DNA of 46,916 bases from an uncultured Oceanospirillales bacterium (GCA_947040555.1 CAMRBW010000016.1:1-46916), one strand, 5' to 3'; positions 34,016 through 42,389 are shown, numbered from the stretch's first letter. The notes: generated by a model not told the origin, from the letters alone. Numbers and translations are program-made.

Positions 34016-34719
34016 CAGCCCTCTTCCAGAATACGCTTGATCTGTATATCAGAATTGGTGATCACTCTGAAGCTGACCCGTCTGGAGCGTACATGATCTT
34101 CCCCGCCCTGCGGATCAAAAACCAGTTTTGACGACGATAAACCGACCGCCGCAATATGGGATTTGATCCAGCTGCGAAACGGCTGGCTACTCTCCAGGTT
34201 ATAGATATAATCCAGTACCGAGCGGGTACGCCCCTGAGAGAGAGCCATATTGTTGAAATAGGCCTGCTGGTCCGTGGATTTGTAGCCCCAGTCGCTACTG
34301 GTATGACCCTCTATACGAATCTCGTTAATCCCATCGTGGAACGGCTCCAGAACGGTCATGTAACGGGGAAAAAAGTCATTCAGCAGTTGCTTGTAAGCCG
34401 GGTTCAGCTCAATTTCACCCTTCTGAAACAACAGCTCCGGTGATTTGAAGGTAAACGTAAGTGTACTGTCGTCAATATCCGCATCCCAGCGCTCCAGATC
34501 CTGAGAAAACTCGTGATGGAGCGCATTATAAATGGCGACCTGCTTCTCCTGATAAGCGACAGCGATCTGTTTGATCTTGTCCCGCTCGATAAAAGCACTG
34601 CGCATCAGGGCAATGGAGATAAACAGAAAAACGATCATCAGACCGGCCATCAGGTCGGAGACCGACAGCCAGTGATTCTCTTCCTGTTCATCGTGACGTC
34701 TGGCAAGTATTTCCTGCAT
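34015..34719 (-). CDS. zorB: ZorB-like OmpA/MotB-type protein
   Basis: This 234-residue protein has a short cytoplasmic N-terminus, one membrane helix (about 19-42, SVSDLMAGLMIVFLFISIALM) with an Asp at position 22 that matches the proton-carrying Asp of MotB and ZorB, and a periplasmic OmpA-like domain (about 75-225) with IRIEGHTSSDW and the S-x-x-RT-x-x-V-x-DY-type ending that binds peptidoglycan. It lies 12 bases after zorA and overlaps zorE by one base. With ZorA it should make a peptidoglycan-anchored, proton-driven stator-like motor in the inner membrane. Flagellar MotB is excluded by the neighbours and the absence of any flagellar gene. Confidence 0.82.
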   Translation of the reverse strand: MQEILARRHDEQEENHWLSVSDLMAGLMIVFLFISIALMRSAFIERDKIKQIAVAYQEKQVAIYNALHHEFSQDLERWDADIDDSTLTFTFKSPELLFQKGEIELNPAYKQLLNDFFPRYMTVLEPFHDGINEIRIEGHTSSDWGYKSTDQQAYFNNMALSQGRTRSVLDYIYNLESSQPFRSWIKSHIAAVGLSSSKLVFDPQGGEDHVRSRRVSFRVITNSDIQIKRILEEG

Positions 34720-34731
34720 TACTGGTGCCCT

Positions 34732-36537
34732 TTAGCTGGCCTGACGACGATCAACATCGGACATCATCTTGGTCATTTTGCTGTAATCCTTAACAAACTG
34801 ACCACTGATAGTGGCCAGAGCATCGCCCATGGCCTGCATGACTCTGGTCACCTCTGTCACCATATTATTCTCGATCATCTCGCACTGTTTCCTGACGGAC
34901 AGTTCGATCGTCTCCATCAGCAGCTGCTGGTTGTCTCCGGCGGCGGTACTGAACGAAGAGACCATCTTTCTGGTGTTTTCGGTCACATCGTTTGCCGCCT
35001 CATTGAAGCTGGTGCTGACCACCTGATTACCCGACCGAATATCGGCAATCAGTCGTTCATTGAGCTCTCTCAACTCGGTATTGCCTTGTCTTAATCCATC
35101 CACCAGCTGAAGGCTGCTCATCTGCAGTTCGCTGGCAAGCTCACCCATGCGCATATTGATATCCGTTACGACACCTCCAAACTGCTCTTTGATGGCGATG
35201 CTGGAGTCTGCCGTTGTCGTCGCGACATCGGCCAGAGATAGACGGGTCTGGTCAACGGTTACCCGGTAATTCTCGGCGCTCTCAGTCACAACCTGCTGCA
35301 ACTGACCTGCGCTTTCGATAACACTTTTCGCCATGGTTTGATTGGCTTCACGCGCGCCCCGGACTACAAGGTCGATCTGACCGCTGATCTCCGGCACCGC
35401 CGCCACCGCTTTGTCCCGCACCTGGGCAAAGCCCTCAAGATGGCGAGCCAGCTCGTTAATCTGATGCTGATTCACCTCCATCACCTTCACCAGCGCATCC
35501 ATGGCCACCGGGATAGACTCGGTCTTTTCACCAATATGAGCCACCGCACTCTCTGTTCTGGTAATGGCTTGCACACCATGGTCGTACTGGACCTTCATGG
35601 CAGACAGCTGTTGTTTATAGTTCTCTTGCCAAACCACCAACTCAATCACCGCCGAATTCAGCTGCTTGAAGTTATCACCAAACTGCTCGGTCAGGTTATT
35701 ATTGAAATCCTGAATAACCATCTTGAGCGCTTCTACAACCTGCTCTGTGGCCGATCTGGACATCATATCGGCAAATTCCTGCAGTCTCTCCCATAGCTGG
35801 GTTTCAAAGGCTTTGAAACCAGCCTGCTGTTGTGTAGCCTGTTGTGTAACAGCGCCATCGATGCGGGTCAGGGCATTGGCCATCTGCAGGGTTGTCGCCT
35901 GGGATATCTCGGCAAAACCTTCCATCTTATTCCAAAGCTGTTCCTGGAATGCCTGAAAACCGGCCTGCTGCTGTTGCGTCGCCGTACTGATACCGGCAAG
36001 CGTTTCTACCACCTGCTCCAGCTGTCTCTCTGCCCGCTTCTGAGCATTATTTTGCTGCACCATAATGGCGTACAAATCAGCGGCAGTGACATCTTTGTCT
36101 GTCGTAGTCTGATAAGTGACATTGGGGGCCAGCGCACCGGACACGCTCAGGGTCTTGTAGATAATCGACAGTGACATACCGGCAAGACTGGTAATAAAAG
36201 CTGTTTTCAGACCATCCAGCAGAGGACCGATACTGGTATCAATATTGATGGTATCGAACGCTAACAACCCCGACACAATCCCCATAAAAGTACCGAGCAT
36301 ACCCAATGAGGTCAGCAGTGTTGGCGTATAGATCGTCAGTCCGGGAAGCTTGTTCAACTTCTGACATACGACAGCAAATATGAAAACACCGACAAGAACA
36401 ACAAGAAAAATATTGGTAAGCAGAGGGGCACCAGCTGAGCTAATGACATTCTCTATTGGGGAAAACAACGTTATCGGGGAAAACAGCGCTATGGGAGAAG
36501 ACAACACTAACAAAATCCTTTCAGTGGGTTGACTCAT
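34732..36537 (-). CDS. zorA: ZorA-like MotA/TolQ/ExbB-type protein with long tail
   Basis: This 601-residue protein has three membrane helices (about 38-58, 72-96, 115-136) of the MotA/TolQ/ExbB class, with TPTLLTSLGMLGTFMGIVSG and TSLAGMSLSI. After a conserved linker, DVTAADLYAIMVQQ (about 150), comes a tail of about 440 residues with strong helical and coiled-coil character (many Gln, Glu, Ala, Val heptads). In Zorya this tail projects into the cytoplasm and is needed for defence. The N-terminus has an odd run of SPIxLFSPI repeats coded by a short DNA repeat. Start ATG 36537 follows AGGG. MotA or TolQ lacks this tail and does not sit beside an HNH gene, so ZorA is favoured. Confidence 0.8.
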   Translation of the reverse strand: MSQPTERILLVLSSPIALFSPITLFSPIENVISSAGAPLLTNIFLVVLVGVFIFAVVCQKLNKLPGLTIYTPTLLTSLGMLGTFMGIVSGLLAFDTINIDTSIGPLLDGLKTAFITSLAGMSLSIIYKTLSVSGALAPNVTYQTTTDKDVTAADLYAIMVQQNNAQKRAERQLEQVVETLAGISTATQQQQAGFQAFQEQLWNKMEGFAEISQATTLQMANALTRIDGAVTQQATQQQAGFKAFETQLWERLQEFADMMSRSATEQVVEALKMVIQDFNNNLTEQFGDNFKQLNSAVIELVVWQENYKQQLSAMKVQYDHGVQAITRTESAVAHIGEKTESIPVAMDALVKVMEVNQHQINELARHLEGFAQVRDKAVAAVPEISGQIDLVVRGAREANQTMAKSVIESAGQLQQVVTESAENYRVTVDQTRLSLADVATTTADSSIAIKEQFGGVVTDINMRMGELASELQMSSLQLVDGLRQGNTELRELNERLIADIRSGNQVVSTSFNEAANDVTENTRKMVSSFSTAAGDNQQLLMETIELSVRKQCEMIENNMVTEVTRVMQAMGDALATISGQFVKDYSKMTKMMSDVDRRQAS

Positions 36538-36654
36538 ATCAACCCTGTGATTTTGCCGGTGGATGCCTTTTAATAAAACCTTTTTCTTTCAATAGTCTGA
36601 TCAGGGGTATCGCAAGACGTACGACACGATACCCCCATTCCGTCACTCCAGCCC

Positions 36655-37053
36655 TTATACCGGGCACTTCTCCTCGCCGAAGACCTCTTCCCGGGGGCGC
36701 TCTTCCCAGGCCACAGCGGCAACGGTGCCGAAGTGGCCCTTCTCGTTTGGACGACGCCATCTGGCAGGGCCCTTGCCAGCCTCATGCTCCGCTTTCAAAA
36801 TAGCGAGCGCCTCTTCAAGACTGGCGACATAGAACTCACTTTTTCTGGGGCCTATCTGTACGCCTTTGGTACGGACACAGCGGTGCCCCAAACAGCTGCC
36901 ATCTCTGGCGACAGGGACCAAAACACGATTGCTGACGACCTCCTCCTGCGTAGACTCTTTTCGAAGGGCTTCACGCTCAGAGTCAACCGCCTCGTTTTTC
37001 GACAACGGTGTCACTTCAAAAAGTGAAAAGTTTTTCAACCACTGAAATATCAT
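36655..37053 (-). CDS. Unknown 132-residue protein upstream of zorA
   Basis: I do not recognise this protein. It begins MIFQWLKNFSLFEVTP (ATG 37053; the open frame extends four codons further to a TTG), has an acidic helix (about 25-45), and a more conserved-looking C-terminal part with GHRCVRTKGVQIGPRKSEFYVASLEEALAILKAE, which looks like a small alpha/beta domain. It has no membrane segment. It lies on the same strand 117 bases upstream of zorA and could be part of the defence locus, but nothing links it functionally. The ribosome site is poor, so the exact start is uncertain. Confidence 0.5.
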   Translation of the reverse strand: MIFQWLKNFSLFEVTPLSKNEAVDSEREALRKESTQEEVVSNRVLVPVARDGSCLGHRCVRTKGVQIGPRKSEFYVASLEEALAILKAEHEAGKGPARWRRPNEKGHFGTVAAVAWEERPREEVFGEEKCPV

Positions 37054-37096
37054 TTTTATTTTTCTCAAGGTTTTTTCATCCTTTTTTGTGGCGGGA

Positions 37097-37144
37097 ACTT
37101 TTTGTTATCGGCGCTTTTTGTTGTCAGAGCTTTTTGCTATTAAA
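37097..37144. repeat. 16-bp tandem repeat, three imperfect copies
   Basis: actttttgttatcggc, gctttttgttgtcaga and gctttttgctattaaa follow each other in exact 16-bp register. They lie between the 132-residue gene and the secreted 229-residue gene. Confidence 0.7.
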
Positions 37145-37212
37145 AACAGGAGCGACCGCTCTATAGTAAAATATAGTCACTGTTCTCGCAGTAAAGCCAG
37201 CTAATAGTCTCC

Positions 37213-37902
37213 CTAAAGCTGCACAACAAAATCTTTTAACCGCACTTTATAGCGGGATTGGGTATCATCACCATCAGAGCTGATCCAAAGCGCCAGCACC
37301 TTCTTCTGTGGTTCTGGTGTGATGGTGAACGTCAGTGGATATTTACCGGAAGGCGCAACAAAATCTTCCGTCAGGAGATGAGACGCAGGATGCACACGAC
37401 TTTGGTCCATCAACCGTGAATCCGAATAGAGATTGTGAAAGGCAATATGGGAGACACCGGTTCCCTTCGGGGCGAGAGAGAACAGTTTTTTTACCCAGTC
37501 GGCAGCAAGCGTACGTTGAAAGAAACCTAACGTCTGATCCCCTTCGTAAACCACACCCAATCGAAACAGAAAATCATCGGCCCCCTTTCCTCCCTGTAAT
37601 TTTTCTGTTTTATTCAACACTCCCTCGACAGAAAGCTCTACTGAGATCTGCGTCAGCAGGGCAGGCGTTTTCAGGGGGTAGATAACCGGACTGGCGGAAC
37701 TGTTGACCGAGATAACCATTTCGTCATCTGAGAAATCAACCTCATTGGCGGGAATGCGGGAGTAACTGAGCAATTGCCAGCGATGGTGATTATCAATAAG
37801 ATCTTCCTGAGCCGCCGGGGCAGCGCCTGTACCAAACAAAACCCATAAAAAAACGAATGGCACCCTGATACTGGCTGGTCTTTTTAAAATGTGCACGGTC
37901 AA
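37213..37902 (-). CDS. Putative exported 229-residue protein
   Basis: An N-terminal signal peptide is clear: basic start (ILKRPASIR), hydrophobic core VPFVFLWVLFGTGA, and a likely cleavage after APAAQ near residue 31. The rest looks beta-rich and periplasmic or extracellular, with a His/Trp pair (HHRWQLLSYSRIP) and an acidic ending (WISSDGDDTQSRYKVRLKDF). This layout is weakly like the DUF3047 family of periplasmic proteins (a start describing a 'W..L.Y..IP' strand and a closing D-D-T segment), but I cannot confirm it. The gene lies 50 bases downstream of the macrodomain-like gene on the same strand and may be co-transcribed. Confidence 0.72.
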   Translation of the reverse strand: MTVHILKRPASIRVPFVFLWVLFGTGAAPAAQEDLIDNHHRWQLLSYSRIPANEVDFSDDEMVISVNSSASPVIYPLKTPALLTQISVELSVEGVLNKTEKLQGGKGADDFLFRLGVVYEGDQTLGFFQRTLAADWVKKLFSLAPKGTGVSHIAFHNLYSDSRLMDQSRVHPASHLLTEDFVAPSGKYPLTFTITPEPQKKVLALWISSDGDDTQSRYKVRLKDFVVQL

Positions 37903-37952
37903 GATGCTCTTTTTATTGTTGTACTGTTTTTTATAGCACGTTGACTACAGAT

Positions 37953-39479
37953 TTACTTCCTTACCAACTGTGCCTCAGCTTCATCTATCCCTGCGGAGGA
38001 AAAGACTTTCTTTGCACCATCTTCGTATTCGATCCTTTTTAAAAATACGCTGCCATGCTTACTATGCATCTCGTTGCACCCCTCTTTAATGCCTTCGTGA
38101 ATAGAACTGGACACCTCATTAGCACTAGTACCCTTCATCAAATAACTACCACCACTGAATTGACAGACACGCAGTGTATCCAACTCCTTCAATCCTTTTT
38201 TTCTTGCCCTGATATTGTAAGCATGGGTCAGGACAACCATGTTTTTTGCTGTCTTTTTAACAGCAGCCAGGAAATCTTTTTCGCGTTTAAACTTATCTCC
38301 TCGGGGTGGAACGACATAAACCATGGCCCGATTTCGAAGATTCCCATAAGGGCAGTGTTCATCATCAAAAACGTGGATAAAGACGTTCCCTGCATCTCCC
38401 CCCCCTCGCCGGAAAATTGAATAATTCACGCCGTCGATAATGTTCTCTTTGGAGAGATTCACCACGCAGACCGTATTAGCCTTACCCTTAAAATTTTGTA
38501 TTTTCTTATGATACTTTTCAAATTCATTATCATTTTTATATTGACTTCCTGTCAGTTCTAAACAAAACTGTCTGTTTATAGTGCCGCCACCCAGATAGAG
38601 ATCGGTATCACCTGCATTCACAGACGCAATAGAGCCACCTTCTGTCTCAGAATTGCGCTCGTAGATATTAGAAAATTTGCTATTATCAACCGCTTCCAGA
38701 AAACTAAATTCGGGCATTTTAACGCCAACATGATCCGACATAGGTTTACCTGCATTATTATCCTCTTTAAGCTGTGTCGGTCCATCCTCCCGATTCAGTT
38801 TTTTTATACGCCGTCTCAGTACTTCTGCTTCCTCGGATTTCCTGACTGATTCACCGCCAGCGGCTGAACCTGAGGTCAGTGTAAGATTGCCGTTATCATT
38901 ATTACCAATAGTGAATGAGTAATCCTTCTTTCGTTTCTTCAGCTCCTCCTGCCAATGCCACGCTTCCCCTGAGCTTCCCGAGATGCTGTTCGCCAATTCC
39001 TGAATCTCCTGATTGATCAGAGCCTCATTCTGAAAATTATTACTTTCTTTGTACTTATTTAACATAACACCAGCAAGATCCTGCAACTCCTTCATTTCAT
39101 CCTGTGTAATATCCGGGTCTGGGGGCAAGACAACTACGGGGCCCCTCGGTGGATTGGTAACCACGATTTCCAGCCCCGCCTTTTTTATTTCTTCCTCACT
39201 CACTGTTGGTGCCAGTAACTTAACAGCCTGCTCTATCATGCTCGCCTGAACGGCTTTCTCCAGTAGCGCATTTTGTTGCGTCTGTACCTCAATTGCTGAG
39301 CGCTGATTCAAAGGTATAGCATCAGGCCCTGAACCTGACCCTCTGCTGGGTGTTGCCCTTGTCGTAGAGCTCCCATTACTCATACCGCTATCGGCAGAAG
39401 AAGATGCTGGAATAGAAGACACAGGACTACTGACAGGATTACTGTTGGAAGGGGGTCTGGTTCCGCTGGATGAAGCCAT
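37953..39479 (-). CDS. Macrodomain-like protein with Ser-rich N-terminus
   Basis: From ATG 39479 the product has 508 residues. The open frame reaches back to a TTG at 39599, but that lies inside the tRNA terminator; GGAG ten bases before 39479 supports the shorter form. The first 60 residues are extremely Ser/Pro/Gly-rich, as in many secreted effectors. A helical, charged middle (about 60-240) follows. From about residue 280 a macrodomain-like pattern appears: SVNAGDTDLYLGGGTINRQF (287-306) resembles the NAAN..L.GGGV...I signature that binds ADP-ribose, and CQFSGGSYLMKGTSANEV (439-456) resembles the late glycine loop. It may bind or remove ADP-ribose or a related nucleotide. The similarity is by eye only, and the signature is not perfect (NAGD instead of NAAN). 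Confidence 0.65.
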   Translation of the reverse strand: MASSSGTRPPSNSNPVSSPVSSIPASSSADSGMSNGSSTTRATPSRGSGSGPDAIPLNQRSAIEVQTQQNALLEKAVQASMIEQAVKLLAPTVSEEEIKKAGLEIVVTNPPRGPVVVLPPDPDITQDEMKELQDLAGVMLNKYKESNNFQNEALINQEIQELANSISGSSGEAWHWQEELKKRKKDYSFTIGNNDNGNLTLTSGSAAGGESVRKSEEAEVLRRRIKKLNREDGPTQLKEDNNAGKPMSDHVGVKMPEFSFLEAVDNSKFSNIYERNSETEGGSIASVNAGDTDLYLGGGTINRQFCLELTGSQYKNDNEFEKYHKKIQNFKGKANTVCVVNLSKENIIDGVNYSIFRRGGGDAGNVFIHVFDDEHCPYGNLRNRAMVYVVPPRGDKFKREKDFLAAVKKTAKNMVVLTHAYNIRARKKGLKELDTLRVCQFSGGSYLMKGTSANEVSSSIHEGIKEGCNEMHSKHGSVFLKRIEYEDGAKKVFSSAGIDEAEAQLVRK

Positions 39480-39597
39480 AAAATTCAATCTCCAAGTTAG
39501 GTGCTTAATTCTAAAATCTAGCACCCCCATCGGAGAAAACACTAACCAGCCTGTCACGAGCACTAACAAAGACAGACAGACAGTAAAATACAGACAC

Positions 39598-39628
39598 AAA
39601 AAAAGCGCACATCAAACGATGTACGCTT
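39598..39628 (-). terminator. Rho-independent terminator of the tRNA-Pro transcript
   Basis: On the minus strand AAGCGTACATC pairs with GATGTGCGCTT (11 positions, one wobble, 4-nt loop), followed by a T-run. It lies 10 bases after the 3' end of the last tRNA-Pro. Confidence 0.85.
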
Positions 39629-39638
39629 TCTTGATATA

Positions 39639-39715
39639 TGGTCGGAGCGAGAGGATTCGAACCTCCGACCCCTACAACCCCATTGTAGTGCGCTACCAGG
39701 CTGCGCTACGCTCCG
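39639..39715 (-). tRNA. tRNA-Pro (anticodon GGG)
   Basis: A complete 77-nt cloverleaf on the minus strand: acceptor CGGAGCG/CGCTCCG, D arm GCGCAGCCTGGTAGCGC, anticodon stem CTACA/TGTAG around ATGGGGT (anticodon GGG), T loop GGTTCGAATCC, and an encoded ACCA end. It decodes CCC/CCU. It differs from the neighbouring copy mainly in the anticodon stem and one T-loop base. Confidence 0.97.
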
Positions 39716-39814
39716 AAATACTCGAATTCACTATCAAAATCTTCGCACCTGTTCGACAGGCTAAAGACCATGACACTTGCGGCTATCAGTCAATTGGGGA
39801 TACTGATATCAAAA

Positions 39815-39891
39815 TGGTCGGAGCGAGAGGATTTGAACCTCCGACCCCCACAACCCCATTGTGGTGCGCTACCAGGCTGCGCTACGCTCCG
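39815..39891 (-). tRNA. tRNA-Pro (anticodon GGG), second copy
   Basis: A second 77-nt tRNA with the same acceptor and D arm, anticodon stem CCACA/TGTGG around ATGGGGT (anticodon GGG), T loop GGTTCAAATCC, and encoded ACCA. It lies 77 bases after the merR-like gene and 99 bases before the other copy on the same strand, so both may be made from one transcript. Finding tRNA-Pro after ihfA-merR is a usual gammaproteobacterial arrangement. Confidence 0.97.
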
Positions 39892-39968
39892 TTATCATTT
39901 CACGCTCTGCGAGAACGGAACGTATCCTATCCAAAACAGGAGGTTAGAGCAAGGGTTTTAGCACTTCT

Positions 39969-40388
39969 TCAGCCGTGTTTTTTAAGATCGGCAAGCAGCG
40001 CTTCCAGCTCCCCAATCATCTGCGCCACCAGCTGACGGTACGGATCACGGTTATGATCTTTTTCTCCATCAATCTCACCGGCCAGGTGCGCCTTAACGCC
40101 TGGAACGGTGTAGCTTTGCTCATAGAGAAGAGTGCGAATTTTACGGACCATCAGAATATCCTGATGTCTGTAGTAACGGCGGTTACTCCGCCGTTTATCG
40201 GGGGCAAGGTGCGGAAGAAACTCCTGCTCCCAGTGCCCCAGCACATGGCGTTCCACACGACACAACCTCGCCACTTCACCGATACTGAAATAGTGTTTCT
40301 CGGGTATGGGTGGAAAGTCACTGTCACTTTTGTTATGACGGCTAACCGGCTCCGGTGCCCGGTCAATCTTCGGTATGCTGTCCTGCAT
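39969..40388 (-). CDS. MerR-family transcriptional regulator
   Basis: This 139-residue protein has a MerR-type winged-helix DNA-binding domain (about residues 30-100): [27 protein letters not shown], then [21 protein letters not shown] short helical tail follows, without metal-binding cysteines, so it is not a metal sensor. The gene regularly follows ihfA in gammaproteobacteria and its role is unknown. ATG 40388 was chosen over the TTG at 40397; either start overlaps the end of ihfA. Confidence 0.9.
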   Translation of the reverse strand: MQDSIPKIDRAPEPVSRHNKSDSDFPPIPEKHYFSIGEVARLCRVERHVLGHWEQEFLPHLAPDKRRSNRRYYRHQDILMVRKIRTLLYEQSYTVPGVKAHLAGEIDGEKDHNRDPYRQLVAQMIGELEALLADLKKHG

Positions 40389-40671
40389 AGTCTTCAACTC
40401 TAGCCCTGAGTTTATGGCCCGGTTTGAAGGTCACAACCCGTCTTGGTGTAATGGCAACTTCTTCACCGGTCTTCGGATTGCGCCCCGGGCGCTGTTTTTT
40501 ATCCCTAAGATCAAAGTTACCAAAACCTGAAAGCTTCACCTGCTCATTGTTTTCGAGTGCGCCCCGAATTTCCTCAAAAAACAGGTCCAGCAGATCCCGG
40601 GCTTCCCGTTTGTTCAGCCCAAGCTCCTCATGCAACCGTTCAGCAATTTCTGCCTTGGTCAGCGCCCCCAT
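40363..40671 (-). CDS. ihfA: Integration host factor alpha subunit
   Basis: IhfA pairs with IhfB to bend DNA at specific sites and takes part in transcription, recombination and replication. The product (102 residues) begins [24 protein letters not shown] and contains the hallmark [26 protein letters not shown] and RRVVTFKPG, near-identical to E. coli IhfA. The start ATG 40671 has GAGG at the right distance; the in-frame ATG at 40680 touches that GAGG and is rejected. Usually ihfA directly follows pheT; here an opposite-strand gene separates them by 1.7 kb, so ihfA must have its own promoter in 40672-41303. Confidence 0.97.
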   Translation of the reverse strand: MGALTKAEIAERLHEELGLNKREARDLLDLFFEEIRGALENNEQVKLSGFGNFDLRDKKQRPGRNPKTGEEVAITPRRVVTFKPGHKLRARVEDYAGQHTED

Positions 40672-41303
40672 GGCCAACATCCTCGATCTGTTTTTTTATG
40701 CCCGTCGGTAACATTCTGTCTTTTATAGGAATCCGACGGGCTAATGTTGGGTACTAGAATGCTGCGAATATGCGAAAATATCAAGCTAAACAAACGCAGC
40801 TCTCACAAAATTCTACGTATAAACCAATAGTCTCGCCACCATAACCAGTAAGAGATCCAAATAAAAAGCTTCCGGGGCTTTCATCTGTGGGCTGTTCAGG
40901 CGCGATTTTTGCGGGAACACTGCCCGATCCGGCGCCAGCGCCATGCCCCACCACTATGCCCCACCACTATGCCCCACCACTATGCCCCACCACCAGGAAT
41001 GTAGAGCTCTCATGGCACTCAGTCATGGCACCGGACATGAGTACATCGGCAGCCATCCTGAACAGAGAGCACCCTCCTTGACGATCTTCTGGTGCGACAG
41101 GCTAAGTTGTTCAATGAGCAAACAGCCATAAGCAGGAAATGCTGCCCTCCCTATTAACCAAGTGGTTACCAATTCTTAATGAAATTTTGCATTCTCATGG
41201 AATCTTTTGCATAGAAACAGGTCTGAGATACTGACACTGAGTCATTTATAAACAATACCAGCAACAATCCAATCATAGACCACACAAAAAGGAGGAAGGA
41301 GAT
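40672..41303. other. Intergenic region between ihfA and the RING-H2 gene
   Basis: This 632-base region separates divergent genes and must hold promoters for both. It contains a 13-bp tandem array (40943-40994). I could not choose a convincing promoter for ihfA; TTGATA on the minus strand near 40787 is followed 17 bases later only by a poor -10. No gene is supported. Confidence 0.5.
40943..40994. repeat. 13-bp tandem repeat, four copies
   Basis: atgccccaccact repeats four times from 40943 to 40994 in exact register, with one change in the last base of the fourth copy. Confidence 0.93.
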
Positions 41304-42299
41304 ATGGCTAGTAATGTAACTCACCCACGTTTCCAAACAACGGAACTTAACAATCTTGCTTTCACTGATGCTGCCGCGCAAGTAAAAGCTTTCGGGTTCG
41401 GTGTCACCGCTGAAAACACCAACAACTGCGTGTCCTGCGGGAAGGACTTTGAGCAGTCCCCGCTGGTAGTACTGTCGTGCCGCCATGTAGCCCACGAGAC
41501 CTGCATTGAAAATCTACAGACAGAAAAACCTGTCGGCTGTGAGGGTGGCTGTGATACCAACGCTGACCCCATTATCACCTTTAAGACAAAACAAGAACTT
41601 CGGGGGTGGCAAGAGCAGCAACAGAAATATTCCGATTTAGTTGAACAACTAAAACTAGAAAACCATGAAAGCCATGAAAGCCATGAAAGCCATGAAAGAC
41701 ATCTTAAAAATTTCATTAATAAACAAACAAAAAATCACCTGCCTGCTAATACAATGGTAACCACAATAAGTAAAACAATAAATCACAAACCGGTAATCGT
41801 TGTTAATATAATTATCGATGGCATGGATATGCCCACACATACACACACCTATCCGAAATCATTATTTTCCACTATTAGTGAAAGTAAAGATTATGCTCAA
41901 CAGCTTGTTACCGCCATGAACGCTAATCTGGCGTTATCAACATTGCAAACTAAAAATGAAAACCTATTTAATAGGAACAGCAAGCTTCACATCAGCGAGT
42001 ATGATTATTACAGTAATACCATCGATTTGAAACACAAAACTCTTACCCCCCCTAATAAGACAGAAACAACCGACGTCATTGACACATTCGAGTGGCATGA
42101 TTGTGTAGAAACTCATCTTGATGAAAACGGAAAATTGTCCTCTACTTTCAACGTGAATAAATTTATAGAAAAAATAAATAAATCAGAAGAATATAGGGAT
42201 ATCGACGGTTCATTATTATTAGACAATGCACCAGTCGTCGTTGCCTATGATACCGATGATGATGCCGTTGCTGATAGCGACAATCTCACAAGCAGCTAA
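41304..42299 (+). CDS. RING-H2 finger protein, possible ubiquitin-ligase mimic
   Basis: This 331-residue protein has an N-terminal RING-H2-like zinc finger: C42-x2-C45, C59-x-H61, H64-x2-C67, then C79-x3-C83. The eight-ligand C-C-C-H-H-C-C-C order is that of eukaryotic RING-H2 E3 ubiquitin ligases; the last pair has an x3 instead of x2 spacing and the loops are short. A helical segment follows (about 95-145) with an in-frame HES repeat, then an AT-rich C-terminal half of unknown fold with acidic ending. Bacteria lack ubiquitin, so such a protein would act in a host cell if secreted. Start ATG is set by AAGGAGG. It is AT-rich, on the opposite strand to its neighbours, and sits between pheT and ihfA, suggesting acquisition. 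Confidence 0.8.
   Translation: MASNVTHPRFQTTELNNLAFTDAAAQVKAFGFGVTAENTNNCVSCGKDFEQSPLVVLSCRHVAHETCIENLQTEKPVGCEGGCDTNADPIITFKTKQELRGWQEQQQKYSDLVEQLKLENHESHESHESHERHLKNFINKQTKNHLPANTMVTTISKTINHKPVIVVNIIIDGMDMPTHTHTYPKSLFSTISESKDYAQQLVTAMNANLALSTLQTKNENLFNRNSKLHISEYDYYSNTIDLKHKTLTPPNKTETTDVIDTFEWHDCVETHLDENGKLSSTFNVNKFIEKINKSEEYRDIDGSLLLDNAPVVVAYDTDDDAVADSDNLTSS
41664..41699 (+). repeat. 9-bp in-frame repeat in the RING-H2 gene, four copies
   Basis: catgaaagc repeats four times (the last as catgaaaga), encoding HES-HES-HES-HER within the helical part. Confidence 0.93.
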
Positions 42300-42341
42300 A
42301 CTTTTCAGACGATACTTCTGCTCACCACAACCCGTAATGCC

Positions 42342-42365
42342 CGCCCCCCGTCGAAACAGGGGGCG
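42342..42365. terminator. Hairpin between convergent RING-H2 gene and pheT
   Basis: CGCCCCC (42342-42348) pairs with GGGGGCG (42359-42365) around a 10-nt loop, between two converging stop codons at 42299 and 42390. There is no T-run on either side. Confidence 0.5.
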
Positions 42366-42389
42366 CGCAAACGAAACAGGCAGAAACGA

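Noticed and set aside
34015..36537. Flagellar MotA/MotB or TolQ/TolR pair
   Set aside because: The long coiled-coil tail of the first protein, the large OmpA-type second protein and the adjoining HNH gene fit Zorya. No flagellar or Tol genes are nearby.
39480..39599. N-terminal membrane anchor of the macrodomain-like protein
   Set aside because: The upstream extension starts at a TTG inside the tRNA terminator and has no ribosome site; the start at 39479 has one.
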